From: Gemmataceae bacterium
GTDB lineage: Bacteria > Planctomycetota > Planctomycetia > Gemmatales > Gemmataceae
DNA length: 5,594 bases
Direction: 5' to 3'
NCBI GenBank assembly: GCA_947490035.1
Contig: CANLGS010000332.1
Coordinates: 1-5,594, forward strand
Shown here: piece by piece, positions 1 through 5,594 of the stretch
Numbering within the stretch: position 1 is the first letter of the stretch
Layout: each line of letters starts with the position of its first letter
The notes under the pieces: model-generated
The model's input: only the letters and a program-made list of their open reading frames with translations
Told to the model about the DNA's origin: nothing
Databases searched by the model: none
Position numbers and translations under genes: made by a program

Positions 1-127
1 GAAACTCGTCCGGCCATACCAATCCACCGGACATCAACTCATACGAACCCTTCGCGTGCGGGTCGTATTGTTGGCTGTCGAGGACAGCTAACGCGGCGGG
101 CGAAAACAGACCTTCGTTGGCGTCCAT
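1..127 (-). CDS. Unrecognised protein, N-terminal part only (runs off left edge)
   Basis: An open frame starts with ATG at 127 and continues without a stop for 42 codons to the window edge. It begins MDANEGLFSPAALAVLDSQQ and goes on through a mixed polar stretch (YDPHAKGSYELMSGG) to LVWPDEF. There is no signal peptide or membrane segment in the visible part, and I do not recognise the family. The start is supported by GAGG at 134-137, six bases before the ATG. That GAGG overlaps the stop codon of the upstream TPR gene, and only 8 bases separate the two genes, so cotranscription and perhaps translational coupling with the TPR gene are likely. A functional link to the TPR protein is inferred from spacing only. 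An internal ATG at codon 32 is a weaker alternative start. Confidence 0.6.
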   Translation of the reverse strand, partial: MDANEGLFSPAALAVLDSQQYDPHAKGSYELMSGGLVWPDEF

Positions 128-133
128 CGCACG

Positions 134-137
134 CCTC
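134..137 (-). promoter_or_regulatory. Ribosome binding site overlapping the upstream stop codon
   Basis: Read on the minus strand, the end of the TPR gene is AAG AAG TGA GGC GTG CG ATG. The GAGG formed by the last two bases of the TGA stop plus the next two bases is a Shine-Dalgarno core six bases before the ATG at 127. Ribosomes finishing the TPR gene would therefore uncover or directly reuse this site. Confidence 0.5.
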
Positions 138-3100
138 ACTTCTTCTTCACCTTGTCCAGCCGCTCTTGCGCGGCTTTCGCCCACTCGCCGTCTTTGGGGG
201 CGTCCTTCAGCACGCGCTCGAGCAACTTCACCGCCTCGTCCGGTTTCTTCTCCTCGATCAGCGTGCGGGCGTGTTCGAGCATCGCGGGGAACTTCAGGTC
301 GGGCAGGTCGTAGCCGAAGTAGACCGTGCTGAACGCCTTGCCCGCGTCAACCCACTTGCTCCCCGCGGCGCGACACAAGCCGATTTGCAGGTGCGAACGG
401 CCGGCGCGGTCGTCGGTCGTCGCCTGCGTCACCAGCGCGTAAGCGTTCACCGCGTCGTCGTGGCGGCCCTGGTTCTGGAACGCCCAGCCGATGCCGTAGC
501 GCGCATCAACCGCCCACATGTTGTTCGGGCCGTAACGCGCGATCACCGTCTCGAACGCCTGACGCGACGCGTCCCACTGCTTGAGTTGCGTCAGCGCGTG
601 ACCGAGGCGCAATAGCGCGCGGTCGCTCACGCCGGCGACGTTGTGGAACGCGGCGTTGTCGCGGAAGATCACGAGCTTCTTCTGCGCGTCGTCCGGCTTG
701 CCGAGCGCGAGCAGGCACTCCGCGGAGCGGTACAGCCCGTGCGCCCGGTGCGCCGACTTGTCGTTGTTGCCCACCGCGTCGAACTGACCCTGCGCCGCGG
801 CGTAGTCCTTCTTGTCGAAGTACGCGGCGCCCAGCCGGATGCGGATGCGGTCGATTGTCTCCGGCGACGTGACCTTGTCCGTCGGCTCCTTATCGATGGC
901 TTCCTTCAAGAGCTTGATCGCGTCATCCGGCTTCTTCTCGGAAACGAGTTCCGCGAGTTCCAATCGCGCCTCGACCGCGAGCGAAAGATCGGGGAACTGC
1001 TCCAACAACTTGGTGTACGCGGGGGCCGGGTCGGTGCCGGAATTGCGGTACGCCCAAGCCGCGTCGTAGAGCAACCGCGCACGCGCCTCGCTCTGCGGGT
1101 GTGCCTGCTTGTACGCTTCGGCGCGCTGCTCGAACACCTTGCCGACGTTCGCGAGTTCCGCCTTCACCGCTTTAATCTGGTTGTCGATCACCGCGATCTG
1201 ATCGGGCTTCAGGTTCGGCACCTTCTGCTTCTCGAACGCCGCGATCTTCGCCTTCACCTCTTCCGCCTGACACTGCGTCGCCTTGAGTGACGCCTCGACC
1301 GCGAGGGGCAGCGTCGGCACGGCCGCGGCCGACTGCTCGAACGCGGCCCGCGCCTCCACCGGCTTGCCGCTCTCGAAGAGCGCGACGCCGTGGTGGTAGC
1401 GGAGCAACGCGACCCACTCGACTTTCGCGCCGCCCGCGGCAATCAGCGCCGGCTCGAACTTCGGTCGCGCTTCCGCGAGCACCTTCACGGCTTCCGCCGG
1501 TTGGTTCTGTTCGCGAAGGAGTGTGGCGAGGTAGATCACGCCGAGCGCCGCGACCGGCGACTTCTGAAGCGGGTCGGCGTTGAAGCCGCGCAGCGCGTTG
1601 ATCGCGTTGCCCTTGTCGTTCTGAAGCACCAGCACCTTCGCGCGTTCCAGCGTGGCATTCCCGACGAGCGGCGACTGCGGGAACTCGCGCGGCAGTCGCT
1701 CCAGCGCGACGCGGGCCTTCTGGAGCGCCTCGTTCCGCTCGTTGCCCGGCGCGAGTTGGATGCCGAGCCGCTTCTGGCAGTAGCCGACTTTCAGGATCGC
1801 GTCGGGCGTCTGTTCGGCCTTCGGGTTGGCCGCGATGAACGCGTCGAGCAGCGTCGCGGCGGCGACCAGCTTCTCGCGGAGCATGTTGTCCTGAAGCGCG
1901 TCCTCGGCCTTCGCGGGCGCGGTGCGAATGAGGCAGTCCGCGAGGACGTAGGACACCGGCGACAGTTCGCCGTTGCGCTCCGCGGCCGGGATCGACTCCA
2001 GCGATTTCGTCGCCTTCTCGTAGTCCTCGATGGCGGTGAAGCAGAGCGCCTGCCCGTACTTAGCGCGGTTGACACGCTCGAACTCCGGGTACTTGGTCGT
2101 GACCTCCGCGTACTTCGTCGCGGCGTCCGTGAACGCGGCCTTCGCCTCGGCCGGCTTGTTGCCCTTCGCGAGCGCCTCGGCTTTGGCGTAGGCGTTCTCC
2201 GCGGCGCGGAACAGCACGAGCGGCGTCAGCGTGCTGTTCGGGAACTGCTGCTTGAAGGTCGCGATGCGGGCGTCCGAAGTCGGGATGTCGCCCGCGAGGT
2301 GGTACGCCGCGATCAACCGCTGAAGCGTTTCCTCGGCACGCGCCGGCAGGAGCTTCTCACCCCAGATGGTTTCGTAGGTCGCGGCGGCGTCCTTCGCGAG
2401 CTTGGCCGTGAGTTGCGTGTCGGCGAGTTCGAGCAGGTAACCGGGGCGCCGGGCCTTCGCGTCCGCGTCGCCCTGGTTCGCCTTATCGCTCGCGGTGCGC
2501 AGCGTGGCAATCGCGGTGTTGAAGGTCTGAACCTTCAGGTTCAGGTTTGTGGGATCGACCGCCAGCGCCAGACCGGCCTGCGCCTTGCCCGTCCAGAAGA
2601 GCGACTGGTCCGCGAGCCGCGCGTGGTTCGTCAGCGGTTGCAGCGTCTTGACGGCGACATCGTGCTGCTTCAACTGCACCTGGCAGAAGCCGAGGCGGAG
2701 CAGCGCGTCGTCCTTGAGCGGCGACGTTGCGTAGTCCTTCGTGAACGCCTCGAACTTGCCGAGCGCCTCGCCGAACTTGCCGGCTTCGTAGTTGAGGCAC
2801 GCGGCGTAGAACGCGCTGCCCGCGACGTAATCGGGCGCGGGGCTGCGCACCAGCAGTTCCAACCGCGCCTTCTCCCACGGGTCGTTCACGAACTTTTGCG
2901 GCTGCTTCAGCGCTTCGAGTGCCGCGGTCTTCTGCTTCGTGTACTCGGCGATGACAGCGTCGAACGCGGCGGCGGCCTCCGCGTTCTCGGTCTGCGACGC
3001 GTGAACCCGGCCCATCAGGTAGCGCGCGTGCGGCCCGTACACCTGATCGAACGGCATGAGCTGGCCGAGCGACTTCGCGGCGCCGGGTACGTCATTGAGC

Positions 3101-3768
3101 AGGAAGCAAGCGGTGCCGTGGTAGTAGAGCGCGAGCGGGCGGTACTTGCTCTTGGCGAGTGCCGCGTCCTTCACGAACGGCTCGACGGTGGCGCGCGCCT
3201 CCTTCGTCTTGCCGATGCGCAGTTCCATCTCGGCGGTGTCGCAGCGGGCGCGCGCGGACCACTCCACATCTGCCGGCGTCTTCTTGTCGAACGCGTCGCG
3301 CGCCTGCACGAACAGCTTCACGGCGGCGTCGAACCGGGTGTTGGCCGCCTGCGTGCGCTGCGGCATTTCGTTGGGCTTTGCGACGCCTTCGGCGAGTTCC
3401 TTCTGCCCCAGCCCGCGCTGGCACACGCCTGCGTGGTAGAGCGCGACGCCCTGATCCGCGAACTTCGTGTCGGCGGCGGGCGGCGTGAACGCTTCGAGCG
3501 CCTTCTGGTAGTCGCGGGCGGGCAGATCGAGCAGCGCGAGGCCGAGGCCGTAGCGGGCGGAGTTCGCGTCCTTCGAGCCGCCGAACTTGGTCAGCAGCTC
3601 GGTGAACCGCTCGGCGGCGAACTGCGGGTTCCCTTCGTTGTACGCCTTCCGCCCCGCGTTCAGGAGCGCCTCCGCTTGCTGGTCGGGCGTGGGCTGTGCG
3701 CTGGAAATGGCGCACGAGAGGGCGACGAGAAGGAACGCGGCGGCGCCGCGGGTGCGGGTGCTGGGCAT
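136..3768 (-). CDS. Large exported tetratricopeptide-repeat protein (1210 aa)
   Basis: This is a secreted or periplasmic all-helical repeat protein, probably a scaffold for protein-protein contacts; no catalytic domain is visible. Residues 1-24 form a signal peptide: Arg at 5 and 7, a hydrophobic core around AAAFLLVALSCAIS, and a likely signal peptidase I site after ISSA before QPTP. Cys19 does not sit in a good lipobox, so a lipoprotein is unlikely. TPR-like helix pairs recur from about residue 30 to the C-terminus. Clear examples are near 32-60 (ALLNAGRKAYNEGNPQFAAE), 318-345, 352-378, 787-815, 974-998, 1050-1078, 1086-1112 and 1163-1190. The pattern resembles BamD/CpoB-type periplasmic TPRs. 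Residues about 832-885 are a charged, Lys/Glu/Ala-rich helical stretch that breaks the repeats and may be a coiled coil. The protein ends in KVKKK. The ATG at 3768 is preferred because it has a strong ribosome site and puts the signal peptide at the N-terminus. An ATG at 3852 would add 28 polar residues in front of it. Family assignment is firm, the specific role unknown. Confidence 0.92.
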   Translation of the reverse strand: MPSTRTRGAAAFLLVALSCAISSAQPTPDQQAEALLNAGRKAYNEGNPQFAAERFTELLTKFGGSKDANSARYGLGLALLDLPARDYQKALEAFTPPAADTKFADQGVALYHAGVCQRGLGQKELAEGVAKPNEMPQRTQAANTRFDAAVKLFVQARDAFDKKTPADVEWSARARCDTAEMELRIGKTKEARATVEPFVKDAALAKSKYRPLALYYHGTACFLLNDVPGAAKSLGQLMPFDQVYGPHARYLMGRVHASQTENAEAAAAFDAVIAEYTKQKTAALEALKQPQKFVNDPWEKARLELLVRSPAPDYVAGSAFYAACLNYEAGKFGEALGKFEAFTKDYATSPLKDDALLRLGFCQVQLKQHDVAVKTLQPLTNHARLADQSLFWTGKAQAGLALAVDPTNLNLKVQTFNTAIATLRTASDKANQGDADAKARRPGYLLELADTQLTAKLAKDAAATYETIWGEKLLPARAEETLQRLIAAYHLAGDIPTSDARIATFKQQFPNSTLTPLVLFRAAENAYAKAEALAKGNKPAEAKAAFTDAATKYAEVTTKYPEFERVNRAKYGQALCFTAIEDYEKATKSLESIPAAERNGELSPVSYVLADCLIRTAPAKAEDALQDNMLREKLVAAATLLDAFIAANPKAEQTPDAILKVGYCQKRLGIQLAPGNERNEALQKARVALERLPREFPQSPLVGNATLERAKVLVLQNDKGNAINALRGFNADPLQKSPVAALGVIYLATLLREQNQPAEAVKVLAEARPKFEPALIAAGGAKVEWVALLRYHHGVALFESGKPVEARAAFEQSAAAVPTLPLAVEASLKATQCQAEEVKAKIAAFEKQKVPNLKPDQIAVIDNQIKAVKAELANVGKVFEQRAEAYKQAHPQSEARARLLYDAAWAYRNSGTDPAPAYTKLLEQFPDLSLAVEARLELAELVSEKKPDDAIKLLKEAIDKEPTDKVTSPETIDRIRIRLGAAYFDKKDYAAAQGQFDAVGNNDKSAHRAHGLYRSAECLLALGKPDDAQKKLVIFRDNAAFHNVAGVSDRALLRLGHALTQLKQWDASRQAFETVIARYGPNNMWAVDARYGIGWAFQNQGRHDDAVNAYALVTQATTDDRAGRSHLQIGLCRAAGSKWVDAGKAFSTVYFGYDLPDLKFPAMLEHARTLIEEKKPDEAVKLLERVLKDAPKDGEWAKAAQERLDKVKKK

Positions 3769-3778
3769 CGTGGTGCAA

Positions 3779-3785
3779 CTCCCCT
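3779..3785 (-). promoter_or_regulatory. Ribosome binding site that fixes the TPR gene start
   Basis: The minus strand reads AGGGGAG, then ten bases (TTGCACCACG), then the ATG at 3768. The match to the anti-Shine-Dalgarno sequence is strong, with slightly long spacing. It decides between this start and the in-frame ATG at 3852, which would place the secretion signal internally. Confidence 0.6.
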
Positions 3786-3812
3786 GACGGAAGAGGGCGG
3801 GGTGCGGGGCGA

Positions 3813-3848
3813 TGGCGGGTCTTGGTCGGTCGTTCTGGCGGGTCGTTC
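3813..3848. repeat. Short direct-repeat cluster in the divergent intergenic region
   Basis: TGGCGGGTC occurs at 3813-3821 and again at 3836-3844, and GGTCGTTC occurs at 3828-3835 and 3841-3848. On the minus strand this reads as interleaved copies of GAACGACC and GACCCGCCA. If the proposed minus-strand promoter is right, the cluster lies in the untranslated leader of the TPR gene. It could be a binding site or simply local duplication in GC-rich DNA; nothing in the window decides between them. Confidence 0.4.
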
Positions 3849-3899
3849 CCAAAGCCGTGGCAGCGGCAGCGATGGGGTGGGACCGACTCGCGTGACGCT

Positions 3900-3929
3900 A
3901 TTGTTGTCCGAAGGTAGCGGTCGCGTCAA
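3900..3929 (-). promoter_or_regulatory. Candidate sigma-70-type promoter for the TPR gene
   Basis: On the minus strand TTGACG (3929-3924, five of six matches to TTGACA) is followed after 18 bases by AACAAT (3905-3900, four of six matches to TATAAT). Transcription would begin near 3893, giving a leader of roughly 125 bases that includes the direct-repeat cluster. Planctomycete promoters are poorly defined, so this is a tentative call based on consensus similarity only. Confidence 0.35.
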
Positions 3930-3956
3930 CTGTACGGATGGGAAAACCGTCACTCG

Positions 3957-3985
3957 TTACGAACTCGCGGGGAACCGGTTACAAT
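3957..3985 (+). promoter_or_regulatory. Candidate sigma-70-type promoter for the nuclease-like gene
   Basis: TTACGA (3957-3962) and TACAAT (3980-3985, five of six matches to the -10 consensus) are separated by 17 bases. The predicted start near 3992 would give a leader of about 20 bases, just enough to hold the GAGGG ribosome site before the ATG at 4012. The agreement between promoter, ribosome site and start codon strengthens the call. Confidence 0.45.
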
Positions 3986-3999
3986 GTCCGCACTCACAC

Positions 4000-4004
4000 G
4001 AGGG
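4000..4004 (+). promoter_or_regulatory. Ribosome binding site of the nuclease-like gene
   Basis: GAGGG lies seven bases before the ATG at 4012. This matters because the reading frame stays open for more than 2.6 kb upstream, so frame length cannot fix the start. The site and the nearby -10 box do. Confidence 0.6.
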
Positions 4005-4011
4005 TAGTTCT

Positions 4012-4632
4012 ATGGCGTTCACGGACTTCAAGTATCCTGGTGTGGTTCAAGAGTTCGGGCTGACGTGGCACACGACACTCGACATGTTCGCCGGCGTGCC
4101 GGCCGCGCCGACGTCCGTGGCGTTGCAGCAGGCGCTCGAGGTCGGGTTGCAACTCGCCGTAACCGTGAACACCGAGAAGGCGAGGAGCGAGTGGATGGTC
4201 GCACCGCTGCTGAGCGACTTCTGGGCGCGCTACCGCGGCCAAATCTCGCTGTTTTCGGGGTCCGACTTTCAGGCCGATCCCGGTGCCAAGCTGACCGGGT
4301 ATTGTGACTTCCTCATCGCCCGCGCACCCCACCAACCGCAGATCGTTGCCCCGGTGGTAGTCATCTGCGAGGCAAAGAAGGACAGCCCCGACGACGGGTT
4401 GGGGCAGTGCATCGCGGGGATGATCGGCGCGCAGCGGTTCAACCGACGTGCGGACACGCCGTCCGATGCCATCTACGGTTGCCTGACGACGGGAAGCGAC
4501 TGGCGGTTCCTGCGACTCACCGGAACGGTCCTCGAATTCGATACGACGGTTTACGGCGTGTTGCGCGCCGACCGCATCCTCGGCATCCTGATGCACATCG
4601 TCGGGCCGCCGCCGGCGCAGGTCGCGGCGTGA
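4012..4632 (+). CDS. PD-(D/E)XK nuclease-like protein, standalone (206 aa)
   Basis: A small soluble protein with no signal peptide or membrane segment. It carries a plausible PD-(D/E)XK active site in the expected order: Glu60 in helix one (ARSEWMVAPLLSDFW), Asp99 in GYCDFLI, Glu120-Ala-Lys122 at the end of a hydrophobic strand (APVVVICEAKK), and Gln132 in the next helix (GLGQCIAGMIGAQRFN). A second strand pair follows, YGCLTTGSDWRFLRL near 155-169, then TVLEFD. From memory, this layout matches a conserved hypothetical family frequent in cyanobacteria and planctomycetes, related in fold to the N-terminal nuclease part of type I restriction R subunits. Fold and likely metal-dependent nuclease residues are inference; cleavage is not established for the family as far as I know. 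There is no helicase, methylase or antitoxin beside it, so it is not a complete restriction system. It is transcribed alone and converges on the phosphatase gene. The protein could instead be a DNA-binding or inactive member. Confidence 0.85.
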   Translation: MAFTDFKYPGVVQEFGLTWHTTLDMFAGVPAAPTSVALQQALEVGLQLAVTVNTEKARSEWMVAPLLSDFWARYRGQISLFSGSDFQADPGAKLTGYCDFLIARAPHQPQIVAPVVVICEAKKDSPDDGLGQCIAGMIGAQRFNRRADTPSDAIYGCLTTGSDWRFLRLTGTVLEFDTTVYGVLRADRILGILMHIVGPPPAQVAA

Positions 4633-4641
4633 CTCAGCCGC
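4624..4641. terminator. Inverted repeat spanning both convergent stop codons
   Basis: GCGGC (4624-4628) and GCCGC (4637-4641) can pair around a short loop that contains both stop codons, TGA (4630-4632, plus) and TCA, the complement of TGA (4634-4636, minus). The inner TGACTCA is itself a palindrome centred on 4633; only the extra G at 4629 breaks full symmetry. There is no T-tract on either side, so this is not a classical intrinsic terminator, but it could act as a weak bidirectional hairpin. It may also be chance in GC-rich coding DNA. Confidence 0.3.
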
Positions 4642-5416
4642 CGAAGAGCCGCGAGAACCACCTGCGGCCGCCCGCACGCGGTGCCGGCACGGTCACCGGC
4701 TTTCCCTGAAGCACGGCGGTTCCCCACGCGCCCGCGATCTGCTCCGCGTGCGACCGCCCGAGCCACTTCGCCAGCCGGCCGAAGCCGCCCGCGAGCACCG
4801 GGCGCCGCCGGTCGATGCCGTGGCCGTCCGAACCCATCAGGTGAATGAACCCGCCCTTCGCCCACCGCTTCAGCGCGGCCTCGAACCCCGGTTCCCACGG
4901 CTCCGCGAGCGCGCGAGCGGTCACCTGAATCAAGCACCCGGCTTCGATCCACTTCTGAGTAAGAGCGAGGTCGTCGAGCAATTCCGGGTAGCGTTCCGCG
5001 TGCGCGATGATGAGGCGCACGCCCTCCGGCTTCAGTGCCTCCGCGAGCGGCAGCGCGTCGATGAACCCGCTGTGCGGCATCTCCACGAGCAGCCATTGCT
5101 TGTGGTTGCCGACGGACATGAGCGTGCCGGCACGCCACTCGTCGAGCGTGTTCGGCGCGAGCATGATTTCGCCAGTGGGGTACACGCTTAGCGGAATCTT
5201 CTTGTCCACGAGCGTGACCGCGAGCGCCGCGGCCGCCGCGCGAAGTCGCGCCGCGTCGTTCGCGGGGTAGTCGGGATTCTGGTGCGCGAGGGCGGTCGCG
5301 TGGCGCGCGCCTTCGGCGACCAACATGCGGCACATCGCGAGCGCAATGTCGGGGGTCGGCGGGCCGTCGTCGAGGCCGGCGAGGAGGTGAACGTGCGTGT
5401 CCGCGAAGGGGATCAT
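4634..5416 (-). CDS. PHP-domain metallophosphatase, CpsB/YwqE-type tyrosine phosphatase family (260 aa)
   Basis: The protein matches manganese-dependent protein-tyrosine phosphatases of the polymerase-and-histidinol-phosphatase (PHP) fold. In this family (CpsB, YwqE) the enzyme removes phosphate from tyrosine kinases that control capsule or exopolysaccharide export. Metal-site residues appear in order: DTHVHLLAGLDDG (Asp6, His8, His10, Asp16/17), His45 in ALAHQ, Glu83 in TGE, Glu112 in LVEMP, His139 in IIAHAERY, and Asp197 and His199 in GSDGHG. Arg142 and the RRR at 203-205 fit the phosphate-binding arginines of the family. The usual HPERY motif reads HAERY here. Length is close to the family norm of about 250, with a short C-terminal Arg/Trp/Phe-rich tail (RRWFSRLFGG) that might touch a membrane. 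No signal peptide. The ATG at 5416 is the first possible start because an in-frame TAA lies nine bases further upstream, and no ribosome site precedes it. No kinase or polysaccharide gene is in view, so the substrate is unknown; another phosphoesterase role is possible. Confidence 0.88.
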   Translation of the reverse strand: MIPFADTHVHLLAGLDDGPPTPDIALAMCRMLVAEGARHATALAHQNPDYPANDAARLRAAAAALAVTLVDKKIPLSVYPTGEIMLAPNTLDEWRAGTLMSVGNHKQWLLVEMPHSGFIDALPLAEALKPEGVRLIIAHAERYPELLDDLALTQKWIEAGCLIQVTARALAEPWEPGFEAALKRWAKGGFIHLMGSDGHGIDRRRPVLAGGFGRLAKWLGRSHAEQIAGAWGTAVLQGKPVTVPAPRAGGRRWFSRLFGG

Positions 5417-5422
5417 GCAACT

Positions 5423-5428
5423 GTTTTA
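5423..5428 (-). promoter_or_regulatory. Candidate -10 box for a leaderless phosphatase mRNA
   Basis: On the minus strand TAAAAC ends six bases before the ATG at 5416, so transcription from it would begin at or next to the start codon. No Shine-Dalgarno sequence lies in that gap, which fits a leaderless message. I see no convincing -35 box at the right distance, so the call is weak. Confidence 0.25.
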
Positions 5429-5469
5429 GGCGAGCGTGAAAGCAGAACAGGGGGCGTCAGCCTACTGAT

Positions 5470-5495
5470 TTGCGTGACTTGAGGTTTGCTATAAC
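5470..5495 (+). promoter_or_regulatory. Candidate extended -10 promoter for the right-edge gene
   Basis: TGCTATAAC (5487-5495) contains an extended -10 element, TG then one base then TATAAC (five of six matches). TTGCGT at 5470-5475 is a poor -35 with a short 14-base spacer, which an extended -10 can tolerate. The predicted start near 5502 lies past the ATG at 5499, so that ATG would not be translated, while the ATG at 5528 with its own ribosome site would be. Confidence 0.45.
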
Positions 5496-5515
5496 ATCAT
5501 GGCTCAGAATAACAT

Positions 5516-5522
5516 GGAGAGG
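5516..5522 (+). promoter_or_regulatory. Ribosome binding site of the right-edge gene
   Basis: GGAGAGG is followed by five bases (AAGCC) and then the ATG at 5528. It favours this start over the ATG at 5499, which is in a different frame and has no good site before it. Confidence 0.5.
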
Positions 5523-5527
5523 AAGCC

Positions 5528-5594
5528 ATGGTGTTACCGCCCCCTCAGAAGGCCAAGGGCACATCTCAGAATCCCTTCTCCCTTGGGGTACTCA
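5528..5594 (+). CDS. Unrecognised protein, first 22 codons only (runs off right edge)
   Basis: An open frame starts with ATG at 5528 and reads MVLPPPQKAKGTSQNPFSLG to the window edge. The start is supported by GGAGAGG five bases upstream and a TATAAC box at 5490-5495. The visible residues are Pro-, Lys- and Ser-rich and polar, with no signal peptide or membrane segment; no family can be named. The overlapping frame from the ATG at 5499 (MAQNNMERKPWC) is also open to the edge and cannot be excluded, but it lacks a ribosome site and would lie at or before the likely transcription start. The gene is divergent from the phosphatase gene. Confidence 0.45.
   Translation, partial: MVLPPPQKAKGTSQNPFSLGVL

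Noticed and set aside
3769..3852. N-terminal extension of the TPR protein from the ATG at 3852
   Set aside because: It would add 28 polar, Arg/Pro-rich residues before a clear signal peptide, and the strong ribosome site lies directly before the ATG at 3768.
3660..3953. 97-codon minus-strand frame overlapping the TPR start
   Set aside because: Its product is Pro/Arg/Ser-rich low-complexity sequence, half of it overlaps the signal-peptide region of the TPR gene in another frame, and it has no persuasive ribosome site.
1390..4011. Very long plus-strand open frame antisense to the TPR gene, continuous with the frame of the nuclease-like gene
   Set aside because: Its translation is Arg/Leu/Val/Glu-rich low-complexity sequence of the kind produced antisense to Ala/Lys/Asp-rich GC-rich genes. 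The recognisable protein begins only at 4012, where a ribosome site and -10 box occur. The upstream part is treated as a shadow, not an N-terminal extension.
3994..4677. 227-codon minus-strand frame antisense to the nuclease-like gene
   Set aside because: The product is Arg-rich without domain features and overlaps a plus-strand gene with a recognisable nuclease signature.
4681..4690. Perfect 10-base palindrome GTGCCGGCAC near the 3' end of the phosphatase gene
   Set aside because: It lies inside coding sequence, has no T-tract, and palindromes of this length and composition are expected by chance in GC-rich DNA.
4012..5416. Nuclease-like protein plus phosphatase as a two-gene defence module
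   Set aside because: The genes are convergent rather than cotranscribed, each has its own promoter candidate, and the phosphatase belongs to a housekeeping or polysaccharide-control family. Adjacency alone does not support a system.
4551..5420. 289-codon minus-strand frame overlapping the phosphatase gene
   Set aside because: It runs alongside the phosphatase frame with an Arg/Ala/His-rich product and no motif, while the phosphatase frame has a full set of metal-binding residues.

Overview
The window looks like chromosomal DNA from a high-GC planctomycete, most likely of the Gemmata group. This is inferred from three things: GC-rich codon use with very few stop codons on the antisense strand, a very long secreted TPR protein of a kind common in that lineage, and a small nuclease-like protein whose best remembered relatives are in cyanobacteria and planctomycetes. 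No rRNA, tRNA, CRISPR array, insertion sequence or integrase was seen, so taxonomy rests on gene style alone.

Layout from left to right. Positions 1-127 (minus) hold the first 42 codons of an unrecognised protein that runs off the left edge. Its start lies 8 bases beyond the stop of the gene before it, so the two form a tightly spaced minus-strand pair. Positions 136-3768 (minus) hold a 1210-residue exported TPR protein that takes up two thirds of the window. A 243-base divergent intergenic region (3769-4011) carries promoter candidates in both directions and a short direct-repeat cluster. Positions 4012-4632 (plus) encode a 206-residue protein with a PD-(D/E)XK nuclease signature. It converges on a 260-residue PHP-family metallophosphatase (4634-5416, minus) of the CpsB/YwqE type. 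The two stop codons are separated by a single base and form the palindrome TGA-C-TCA. A second divergent region (5417-5527) leads into an unrecognised plus-strand gene starting at 5528 and cut by the right edge.

The genes do not form one obvious pathway. The TPR protein probably acts as an exported protein-interaction scaffold and is likely cotranscribed with the unknown gene at the left edge. The nuclease-like gene and the phosphatase gene each appear to have their own promoter and meet tail to tail, so they are not an operon. The phosphatase resembles enzymes that dephosphorylate bacterial tyrosine kinases of capsule export, but no such kinase is in view. I see no clear undescribed multi-gene system. 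The items most worth a second look are the standalone nuclease-like protein, the interlocked convergent stop codons, and the apparently leaderless start of the phosphatase gene.
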